From assembly GCA_029239545.1 (NCBI GenBank), contig JARBUQ010000512.1:1-5645 (forward strand): 5,645 nucleotides of DNA, in the 5' to 3' direction. This stretch comes from Paenibacillus sp. Its GTDB lineage: Bacteria; Bacillota; Bacilli; Paenibacillales; NBRC-103111. A program made the position numbers and the translations under genes. The notes beneath the pieces were generated by a model, which saw only the letters and a list, made by a program, of their open reading frames with translations, had not been told where the DNA came from and did not search any database. Below, one piece after another: positions 1-5,339 of the stretch. The stretch's first letter is position 1. Every line of letters begins with the position of its first letter.

Positions 1-181
1 CGTTCTGGGAAGGCGCAGCGGCAAAGATGATCCGAATAGAATCCTTCTCTTTAAGCAATCGCTTAATCGTTGCTGCTGCCGCTGCTCCGGCTGCAGCACC
101 AAGCTGCCTGCGGTCAGCATAAACATTTACTTGAAGGCCGTCAACTGACTCTGAAAGCACAGGTTGTGCTTGAAGTGGCAT
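1..181 (-). CDS. NagB-like (glucosamine-6-phosphate deaminase/isomerase family) protein, 5' part only
   Basis: The first 60 codons of a gene that leaves the window on the left, so the C-terminal end is missing. The ATG at 181-179 follows a strong purine-rich ribosome binding site. The protein begins MPLQAQPVLS, then has a strand (LQVNVYADRRQLG), an Ala-rich helix (about residues 28-43) and a second strand leading into IRIIFAAAPSQN at 49-60. This strand-helix-strand-loop order is the N-terminus of the NagB/6-phosphogluconolactonase fold, and the FAAAPSQN loop is one I recall from Bacillales proteins annotated as glucosamine-6-phosphate isomerase. Genuine NagB has a GLPTGGTP-type phosphate loop at this point, so the substrate may differ. 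Family catalytic residues lie beyond the window edge. It is the fifth gene of the leftward operon, 17 nt after the ceramidase-like gene. Family assignment is fairly sure; the exact reaction is not. Confidence 0.72.
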   Translation of the reverse strand, partial: MPLQAQPVLSESVDGLQVNVYADRRQLGAAAGAAAAATIKRLLKEKDSIRIIFAAAPSQN

Positions 182-186
182 GATAG

Positions 187-198
187 TTCCTTCCTTCC
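187..198 (-). promoter_or_regulatory. Ribosome binding site of the NagB-like gene
   Basis: On the minus strand GGAAGGAAGGAA begins directly after the TGA stop of the ceramidase-like gene (201-199) and ends 5 nt before the ATG at 181. It fixes that start and suggests that ribosomes finishing the upstream gene can reinitiate here. Confidence 0.7.
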
Positions 199-1482
199 TC
201 ATCTGATCAATTGTGAGATTCCTTTTTCTATTTCACTTTGCAGGGCAGGGTCAAATATAGCAGGCAGCATGAATAAGGGATACGAACCCCTGCCCTCATA
301 ACCGCCTTCCTCTACTTGCCGGGCAGACGGAACATAACCTACCATACCGTTGCTGTAACCCAGCGGAAGTACTTTGCCTCCGGACAGACGTTTAACGAAT
401 GTCCCATACTCTAACACCATTTCTCCATCCATTGCCAAGAAAGACAAGCCTTCTGCAATATTTATACGGGTTAAGTGCAGAGGAATGGCCGGTTGCAGCA
501 AATGCGGATTTTGCTTAAGCTTATTCGCCCATTCACCGGTGACGCCTGTGCTTGCTTCAGCGGCTGTGGTTATTTCGTCCATCGCAGGCAATGTATCGAA
601 CGGGAGCATAGCTTCCGTTGTGCTCCCGCCAATCTCACCTGCCTCAACCAGAGCAAGAGGTCGGCCAAGAACAGCTAATACTTCCTCAGCCAGTACACGA
701 CCTGACCGAAGTACATCATCATTCGTTCCACTGTAGAACGCTCCATCCTTATGCAGAGCAGGTCGGGTATCCCCGCAGCAGCCTTGCAGGAAAGAAGCCA
801 CTGCACCCTCACCAATCGATTGCTCCACCTGCTCCATCGCCACTCCGGCATAATCAGAGGTGATCAAATTCGCATTGGTTGTCGTTGGATGGCATGTATA
901 ATGCGTCAATACCGCTTTAGTCCTGCCGGAATCCGTGACGAATCGCACGATCGTGACATCCGTATCGATTTCACCTTCGTGGTTGGGAGCCATAACGATT
1001 ACGTTATCGACCCATTTGCGTCTATTTATCCCGATCTGACAAGTTCCAGTTCCCCGTTCAACCTGCACCGGTTCTATGCTTTGCATGGCCTCATCGACCG
1101 CTTGCAGCAAAAGCTGCTCCAGCTTTTCCATGTATTCGTTATCCGGTAAGCCCAATGTATCAATAAAAGCTGTTGTCGTCTGAGGTCCGCCATGCGTGTG
1201 GGAGGCATTGAGAATAACATGCTCCTCAGGAATCCCGAATCGTTCCTTCAGCTTCTTATAAATCCCGGCCATGCGCTCTGGTCCCCACCATATGATGTCG
1301 GCTTGAGCCAGCAGCACTAGCCGCTCTTCATCTGCAACGATCTGACGAAATACATTCGCCCTCAAGTACAAGCGATTGCTGATTCCTTCGTATATTCCTT
1401 TGCGATTACCATAACCTGCTAAGGGTACTGGTACAGTTGGCGTAATATCAACCTTGGCTACTCCCATATTAAGACGGCTCAT
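199..1482 (-). CDS. Neutral/alkaline ceramidase-like hydrolase of unknown substrate
   Basis: A 427-residue protein matching the N-terminal catalytic domain of neutral/alkaline non-lysosomal ceramidases. Visible family signatures: AKVDITP at 9-15; NASHTHGGP at 92-100, with His95 and His97 in the zinc-binding region; TCHPT with His198 as a likely second ligand; FLQGCCGDTRP at 231-241; DGEM with Glu354; and the Tyr-rich LGYSNGMVGYVP plus EEGGYEG stretch at 375-397. True ceramidases carry a nucleophilic Ser in GDVSP; here the motif reads GDTRP, so ceramidase activity is doubtful. There is no signal peptide (it starts MSRLNMGVAKVDITP) and no C-terminal immunoglobulin-like domain; true ceramidases are larger. 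A cytosolic, zinc-dependent amidase or esterase acting on a small acylated sugar or related metabolite fits the setting, but that is inference. The ATG is preceded by GGAGG and lies 1 nt after the oxidoreductase stop. Confidence 0.85.
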   Translation of the reverse strand: MSRLNMGVAKVDITPTVPVPLAGYGNRKGIYEGISNRLYLRANVFRQIVADEERLVLLAQADIIWWGPERMAGIYKKLKERFGIPEEHVILNASHTHGGPQTTTAFIDTLGLPDNEYMEKLEQLLLQAVDEAMQSIEPVQVERGTGTCQIGINRRKWVDNVIVMAPNHEGEIDTDVTIVRFVTDSGRTKAVLTHYTCHPTTTNANLITSDYAGVAMEQVEQSIGEGAVASFLQGCCGDTRPALHKDGAFYSGTNDDVLRSGRVLAEEVLAVLGRPLALVEAGEIGGSTTEAMLPFDTLPAMDEITTAAEASTGVTGEWANKLKQNPHLLQPAIPLHLTRINIAEGLSFLAMDGEMVLEYGTFVKRLSGGKVLPLGYSNGMVGYVPSARQVEEGGYEGRGSYPLFMLPAIFDPALQSEIEKGISQLIR

Positions 1483-1483
1483 C

Positions 1484-2509
1484 TTATGCCTCCAACAATA
1501 CTGGTTTGCCTTGCTGAGATGAAGTATAGATAGACTCTACTAATTGCACCGCTCTATATCCATCGAGCCCTGTAACGACAGGAGTCTTGCCTGTCTCGAT
1601 CGATTCGATAACATCGATGAATTGCAGCTTATGGTTTACATACGAAATAGCCTTGGGATCAGAAACACCGCCGCCGCCAACTGCTGGTGCGCCAAAATCG
1701 GGTTGTTCCACTCCAGGTACTGTCCAATGAGTAATGGCTGTTCCTTCGAGCTTAATAGTCCCCTTCTCTCCGTACAGATTAAGCGTTGCCTGAAACCCAG
1801 GTTGAATGCTGGTCGAGGCCATTATCGTACCAAAAGCACCGTTCTGGAATTGCAAAATGGCAAGGCCAATATCCTCGGCTTCCATCTCATGAGTTTGGGT
1901 AGCTACCTTACCGAATACAGAAGCAAGTGGACCTCCGAACCAGAGTAACAGGTCAATCGAATGAATACCTTGATTCATCAAGGCACCGCCATCCTCCGAC
2001 AAAGTTCCTCTCCAGTCAGCGCTGTCGTAATAAGCCTGGGTGCGATAGAAGGGCAAAGAAATTTCCACTAGCAGCAGCTTACCAAGAGCCCCGTCATCAA
2101 GCACCTTGCGGACTGCTTGATGCTGAGCTTCGAATCTTCTCTGGGAAATAACAGAGAGAGTTACTCCGCAATCACTTGCCGTGCTCATCAGCTCTGCTAC
2201 TTCTTCTGCTTTCATAGCCGCTGGCTTCTCAACTACCAGATGTTTACCCGCGCGAAGTACCTCCAGCCCAATCTTATGGTGACTTCCACTCGAGGTTGTA
2301 ACTGAAACAATATCAACATTTGGATCGTTCAGCAGCTCCTTGTAATCGGAATACCAAGCGCAGCCTTGCTTCTCCGCAACAGCACGGGCCTTGTCCGCAC
2401 TGCGGCTGGAAACAGCTACAACTTTGGCATTGTCTACTTCACTAAGAGCTTGTATATGAAAATCTGCGATCGAGCCGCAACCAATAATTCCAATTCCCCA
2501 TGTCTTCAA
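1484..2509 (-). CDS. Gfo/Idh/MocA family NAD(P)-dependent sugar oxidoreductase
   Basis: A 341-residue protein, the usual length for the family. An N-terminal Rossmann fold shows the dinucleotide motif GIIGCGSIA at 7-15, followed by VVAVSSRS after the second strand. The conserved EKP at 94-96 supplies the catalytic-site Lys95. The C-terminal alpha/beta domain carries GGALMNQGIHSIDLLLW at 174-190, with His183 and Asp186 in the substrate site. Members oxidise or reduce a hydroxyl of a sugar, inositol or amino sugar using NAD(H) or NADP(H) in the cytosol; substrate cannot be told from sequence. The reading frame opens with TTG at 2509-2507: the nearby ATG at 2501 is in another frame, and TTG lies 9 nt after a perfect AAAGGAGG and 9 codons before the GCGSIA core. 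It follows the TIM-barrel gene by 4 nt, a pairing common in sugar oxidation and epimerisation pathways. Confidence 0.93.
   Translation of the reverse strand: MKTWGIGIIGCGSIADFHIQALSEVDNAKVVAVSSRSADKARAVAEKQGCAWYSDYKELLNDPNVDIVSVTTSSGSHHKIGLEVLRAGKHLVVEKPAAMKAEEVAELMSTASDCGVTLSVISQRRFEAQHQAVRKVLDDGALGKLLLVEISLPFYRTQAYYDSADWRGTLSEDGGALMNQGIHSIDLLLWFGGPLASVFGKVATQTHEMEAEDIGLAILQFQNGAFGTIMASTSIQPGFQATLNLYGEKGTIKLEGTAITHWTVPGVEQPDFGAPAVGGGGVSDPKAISYVNHKLQFIDVIESIETGKTPVVTGLDGYRAVQLVESIYTSSQQGKPVLLEA
1489..1495 (-). promoter_or_regulatory. Ribosome binding site of the ceramidase-like gene, inside the preceding gene
   Basis: TTGGAGG on the minus strand sits 6 nt before the ATG at 1482 and overlaps the last sense codons of the oxidoreductase, whose TAA stop is at 1486-1484. 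Stop and start are 1 nt apart, a layout typical of translational coupling. Confidence 0.75.
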
Positions 2510-2513
2510 GCTT

Positions 2514-3368
2514 TTAAACCTCCTTTATTAGCGCACGCAAGGCGTCCAATGTCATTCGGGTTCCTGTCATCTGGGTTCCGCCTGCAGGAACAAAGTGGGT
2601 TTCGATTGTGAATAGCCCCTCATAACCGTCTTCAACCAACGCTTTGAGTTGAGCGATGACCGGCACATTCCCTGTACCTAATGGCACACAGCGGGAGCTG
2701 CCATCCTCACGAACATAAGCATCCTTAAGGTGGACATGGGACAAAATATCTTTCATTTCGTTATATCCTTTAGGGAACGATTCTCTGCCGCCGTATGCTT
2801 CGTTGCCCGGATCCCAGAGACCTCTGATGGCAGGGGAAGCCACCTCTCGAACGATTGAACCAACTTCGTCTGCAAATCCCCCGTTACAGGAAGGCTCATT
2901 CTCCAACAATAGGACAATTCCGGCCTGCTCAGCAACTTCACCGGCACGTTTCAGATGTGCGACGATCTCATTCTGGTATTGCTTAGGCTCTATCTCTCTC
3001 CAAAAAGAGAAAATACGAATTTGCTTGGTTTTGAGAATTTGAGCAATTTCTATGACACGGCTTAGCTTGTCGAAGTGGGCCTCTACACTTTCTTCCTTCT
3101 GACCGAATACGTCGCCAGAAGCCACTTGACGGTTCGGGTCCAATGCACACTTGAAGATCGGCGAGGCAATAGCAGATACGAACAAACCTTTCGCCTCTAC
3201 TTTACGGAGTACTTCTTGTACTCCTTCATCAGACATGTTAGAAATGTTCACGCCATCCACCACACGTACTTCCACGTGCTTCAGGCCCTGCTCCTCAATC
3301 CAGTCGAGCGCCTCGTCGAAACGAGCCGATACTTCATCCGTTAGAACTCCAAGCTTATTCAATATCAT
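2514..3368 (-). CDS. Sugar phosphate isomerase/epimerase family TIM-barrel protein
   Basis: A 284-residue single-domain protein of the xylose-isomerase-like TIM-barrel family (AP-endonuclease-2 superfamily). Strand-end residues expected to bind the divalent metal are visible in order: Glu156 in LLLENEPS, Asp186 in GLWDPGN, His211 or His213 in SHVHLKDA, and Glu256 in FTIETH. The start of the barrel shows LGVLTDEVS and HVEVRVVDG, and the third strand gives FVSAIASPIFK. Known members isomerise or epimerise keto sugars, inosose or hydroxypyruvate, or act as inosose dehydratase or 3-keto-glycoside lyase; this sequence does not single out one. The ATG at 3368 has GAGGAG 7 nt upstream. The gene lies 84 nt after the deacetylase-like gene and 4 nt before the oxidoreductase, with which it very probably works. 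A possible promoter of its own lies just upstream. Confidence 0.9.
   Translation of the reverse strand: MILNKLGVLTDEVSARFDEALDWIEEQGLKHVEVRVVDGVNISNMSDEGVQEVLRKVEAKGLFVSAIASPIFKCALDPNRQVASGDVFGQKEESVEAHFDKLSRVIEIAQILKTKQIRIFSFWREIEPKQYQNEIVAHLKRAGEVAEQAGIVLLLENEPSCNGGFADEVGSIVREVASPAIRGLWDPGNEAYGGRESFPKGYNEMKDILSHVHLKDAYVREDGSSRCVPLGTGNVPVIAQLKALVEDGYEGLFTIETHFVPAGGTQMTGTRMTLDALRALIKEV
2519..2526 (-). promoter_or_regulatory. Strong ribosome binding site that decides the TTG start
   Basis: AAAGGAGG on the minus strand is embedded in the last codons (Ile-Lys-Glu-Val) of the TIM-barrel gene and lies 9 nt before the TTG at 2509. No in-frame ATG is available at a comparable distance, so this site is the main reason for choosing TTG. 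Confidence 0.8.
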
Positions 3369-3375
3369 AGTGATT

Positions 3376-3381
3376 CTCCTC
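3376..3381 (-). promoter_or_regulatory. Ribosome binding site of the TIM-barrel gene
   Basis: GAGGAG on the minus strand, 7 nt before the ATG at 3368-3366. It supports this start. Confidence 0.7.
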
Positions 3382-3439
3382 TTCCATCTCGATAGTTGTT
3401 CGTCTATGTGCCCGAGCTGTTGACTTTTCTTACGATAGA

Positions 3440-3468
3440 AGTATAAATATTTTTATGTTACCTTGCAA
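3440..3468 (-). promoter_or_regulatory. Possible internal sigma-A promoter before the TIM-barrel gene
   Basis: On the minus strand TTGCAA (3468-3463, 4 of 6 to consensus) is followed after 17 nt by TATACT (3445-3440, 5 of 6). The -35 box lies in the last codons of the deacetylase-like gene. A transcript would start near 3433 and have a leader of about 65 nt before the ATG at 3368. This could let the four downstream genes be expressed apart from the first. Chance matches of this quality occur in AT-rich gaps. Confidence 0.4.
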
Positions 3469-5129
3469 CAGTGCACACCAAATTTAATAACTGTCTCGCC
3501 AGCGACCGGCTCTTCTCCAGCAGGAAGCGGAACCCAGACAGCTAGTCCGGCTGCTTCTTCATGGCCTGCCAATTCCAGTTGACCATCCTGATAGGATACA
3601 ATTTGCACTTTGCGGCGTGCTCTTTCCCAGTCGTTCACCTGTTGACCTGTCCAGAATTCGAAGCCGCGATCTCGTGCTTCCTTGGCAACGGCTCGAAAAG
3701 CCGCTCTTACTTCTTCACGACGGTAAATGTGGAATTGGTGAAACAAGAAATGCGCTATTCCATCGACGCTCTCAGCTATATCGAAGAAAGGCCGAATAAT
3801 GCTGCTGTCCGCCCAAGATCCGAGATCCATATCCTGGGTCATGAATCCATTCTCCAGCACGTTGTAAATACGGTTCTGCTCATCACACCAGGCGATAGGG
3901 AAGTAAGGATGGCAGGTTCCGAACGGCACGCCAACATTCCCGCGTTTGCTAGGCCCGCGAGTCTGATCGGACTGTATCCCTTTATCCTCACACCAACGGA
4001 ACAGCTCCCCCCAGCCTTCAAGACGTGTATAGTGATTTTTGTTCGATACAAGCGGCACGTTTGGAATCGCATCCTGAAGCCATTTGAACTGAGATGTGAA
4101 CTGTTCCTCGCTCCAAGGAAAATCAATGGCGTTATAGTGAAACCCGAGCTCATGGCCATCTGCTTTTACAGCTTCATATATAGAAGGGCTGTAACCCGGC
4201 TCAATCATACACCAAGTAGAACGAATATCGCATTCCTTCAAGATCTCTAGCGTTGCCAGTCCAGCCTCATCCTCATTGCCATCGCTATCATGCGAAATTA
4301 CAGCAACCCCGCCTACTCCGTCCGGCCAATAACCAATGAAAGGCAATGCCAATCCTTTCTTAAGCGCTGTCCGCAGTATATGTCCAACCAGCGCTTCTCT
4401 CCATAAATCTGCATACGGATAAGCAAAATACGGTTGCCCGGTTGAAGTCGTAATCCGATCGAGCTCCCAGTCCAGCGTTGTTCCGTCATCCGCCTTAAGC
4501 AAGCCATCATCGACTGCACCCGTGCCGTCAGGAGCCGGTATTCCGTCCTCAAAAACAGGGTGCGCCCCTTGCTGCAATCCAACGATCGTGTTCAGTATAT
4601 CTACGGACCAGCGATCAATCGTGCCTGCTCCAACCTTAAACTCGAGGATCGCATCAGCGCGGTGTGAATCACTGGATGGCAGGCTGCCAATCGTTCCTAA
4701 GCTAGCTGCTGAAAATTCATTATCGGCTGCAAGCGCCCATGGGGTTGCTTTCAGGAACCGCAGTGGACGTCCGTCTGCAGCAGAAGAGCCCTCAGGCAAT
4801 ATTGCATATCCGGGCTGAATGGGCTGCAGGGCTGTGGCTTTCAATTTTTTGACCAGCCCTCCAAGATTGCCTAACCCAATTAGTGCACCGCCATTCTCGG
4901 CATACTTCCATAACTCACTCGCTGACGTCGCCCCTTCTCTAACAAATGCTGCAATGGCCACATCAGGATTAACTGTATTTAATTGCTCCGGGCTGTCAAT
5001 CCATTCAAAAGGTAACCCTGCTCGGCCCAGAACTTCACCAATGTACGCTTCGAACACGTTAACCCCTTGGGAGCGGCGAGACTCCGCTTCCTTGCGGTCA
5101 AATACAACTGCTAATTTTGCCATTCTCAT
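3453..5129 (-). CDS. Two-domain protein: amidotransferase-like N-terminus and polysaccharide-deacetylase-like core
   Basis: Residue numbers count from the ATG at 5129, giving 558 residues. The frame stays open to an ATG at 5150, but only 5129 has a good ribosome binding site (AAGGGGAG, 7 nt away). Residues about 4-95 (KLAVVFDRK, PDVAIAAFV, then ELWKYAENGGALIGLG) resemble the flavodoxin-like, class I glutamine-amidotransferase-like domain found in ThuA and the beta-galactosidase trimerisation domain. Residues about 270-495 look like the NodB/polysaccharide deacetylase barrel: AVISHDSDGNED (Asp281 and Asp283 as candidate catalytic base and metal ligand), DIRSTWCMIEPGY, GHELGFHYNAID (His331) and AHFLFHQFHIY (His464, His467). 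The second His of the usual HxxxH metal pair is missing. The C-terminal 50 or so residues look like a small beta domain. There is no signal peptide or membrane segment, so it should be cytosolic. It is the first gene of the leftward operon. De-N-acylation or de-O-acylation of a sugar is plausible, not shown. Confidence 0.72.
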   Translation of the reverse strand: MRMAKLAVVFDRKEAESRRSQGVNVFEAYIGEVLGRAGLPFEWIDSPEQLNTVNPDVAIAAFVREGATSASELWKYAENGGALIGLGNLGGLVKKLKATALQPIQPGYAILPEGSSAADGRPLRFLKATPWALAADNEFSAASLGTIGSLPSSDSHRADAILEFKVGAGTIDRWSVDILNTIVGLQQGAHPVFEDGIPAPDGTGAVDDGLLKADDGTTLDWELDRITTSTGQPYFAYPYADLWREALVGHILRTALKKGLALPFIGYWPDGVGGVAVISHDSDGNEDEAGLATLEILKECDIRSTWCMIEPGYSPSIYEAVKADGHELGFHYNAIDFPWSEEQFTSQFKWLQDAIPNVPLVSNKNHYTRLEGWGELFRWCEDKGIQSDQTRGPSKRGNVGVPFGTCHPYFPIAWCDEQNRIYNVLENGFMTQDMDLGSWADSSIIRPFFDIAESVDGIAHFLFHQFHIYRREEVRAAFRAVAKEARDRGFEFWTGQQVNDWERARRKVQIVSYQDGQLELAGHEEAAGLAVWVPLPAGEEPVAGETVIKFGVHCCKVT

Positions 5130-5136
5130 GTAATTA

Positions 5137-5144
5137 CTCCCCTT
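5137..5144 (-). promoter_or_regulatory. Ribosome binding site that sets the start of the deacetylase-like gene
   Basis: AAGGGGAG on the minus strand, 7 nt before the ATG at 5129. The longer reading frame from 5150 has no purine-rich stretch upstream (TATGTTCCACAC) and would itself span this site, so 5129 is preferred. A third ATG at 5123 would be 13 nt away. Confidence 0.75.
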
Positions 5145-5186
5145 CAGCATGTGTGGAACATAGATCTGTTCAGCCGATGCTTCCCT

Positions 5187-5202
5187 ATTGTATAATTGTA
5201 TC
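5187..5202. repeat. Tandem 8-bp repeat ATTGTATA/ATTGTATC in the operon leader
   Basis: Two adjacent 8-bp copies on the plus strand differ at the last base. They lie in the presumed early transcribed leader or start region of the leftward operon and could be a regulator half-site pair or just AT-rich sequence. Confidence 0.3.
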
Positions 5203-5210
5203 TTACCTGT

Positions 5211-5240
5211 ATTTTATCGTATTGCTTGAGGTCGTGACCA
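5211..5240 (-). promoter_or_regulatory. Candidate promoter of the leftward operon
   Basis: On the minus strand TGGTCA (5240-5235, 4 of 6) is followed after 18 nt by TAAAAT (5216-5211, 5 of 6), predicting a start near 5204 and a leader of about 75 nt. Two TACAAT boxes further down (5200-5195 and 5192-5187) have no recognisable -35 at the right distance. The -35 box overlaps the palindrome at 5230-5239, a sensible place for a repressor to act. Assigned by position and match only. Confidence 0.4.
5230..5239. promoter_or_regulatory. Short palindrome GGTCGTGACC, candidate operator
   Basis: The 4-bp arms GGTC and GACC flank a 2-nt centre, near the middle of the divergent region. On the minus strand the surrounding AACTGGTC-AC-GACC recalls the half-sites of GntR-family FadR (AACTGGTC-N-GACC), but with one extra central base. 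It overlaps the best -35 box of the leftward operon. The likely binder is the GntR protein encoded just to the right. The arms are short, so chance is possible. Confidence 0.35.
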
Positions 5241-5290
5241 GTTCTTTTTTGTGTCTTTTATTACAGGTTTCTATTCATTCCCTTTTAAGC

Positions 5291-5296
5291 TATAAT
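5291..5296 (+). promoter_or_regulatory. Candidate -10 box of the GntR regulator gene
   Basis: A perfect TATAAT on the plus strand. The position 17 nt upstream (TTTCTA, 5268-5273) matches the -35 consensus at only 3 of 6, and there is no extended -10 TG. A start near 5303 would give a leader of about 37 nt. A weak -35 would suit a low-level regulator gene. Confidence 0.5.
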
Positions 5297-5325
5297 TTAA
5301 GATTGAAACAATTTCATATGAGAAT

Positions 5326-5330
5326 GGAAG
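5326..5330 (+). promoter_or_regulatory. Ribosome binding site of the GntR regulator gene
   Basis: GGAAG lies 9 nt before the ATG at 5340. An in-frame TGA at 5319-5321 rules out any start further upstream, so this modest site serves the only plausible start. Confidence 0.55.
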
Positions 5331-5339
5331 ATTGCATAT

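Noticed and set aside
3369..3452. Rho-independent terminator between the deacetylase-like and TIM-barrel genes.
   Set aside because: I see no GC-rich hairpin followed by a T run on the minus strand; only a direct repeat CTATCG is present.
3561..4250. Long plus-strand open frame of 229 codons opposite the deacetylase-like gene.
   Set aside because: It has no ribosome binding site before its ATG, no recognisable domain, and lies wholly antisense to a gene with clear family motifs. It is a shadow frame despite the possible antisense promoter upstream.
5130..5150. Longer N-terminus of the deacetylase-like protein from the ATG at 5150.
   Set aside because: There is no ribosome binding site upstream of it, and the seven extra residues would cover the strong AAGGGGAG site that serves the ATG at 5129.
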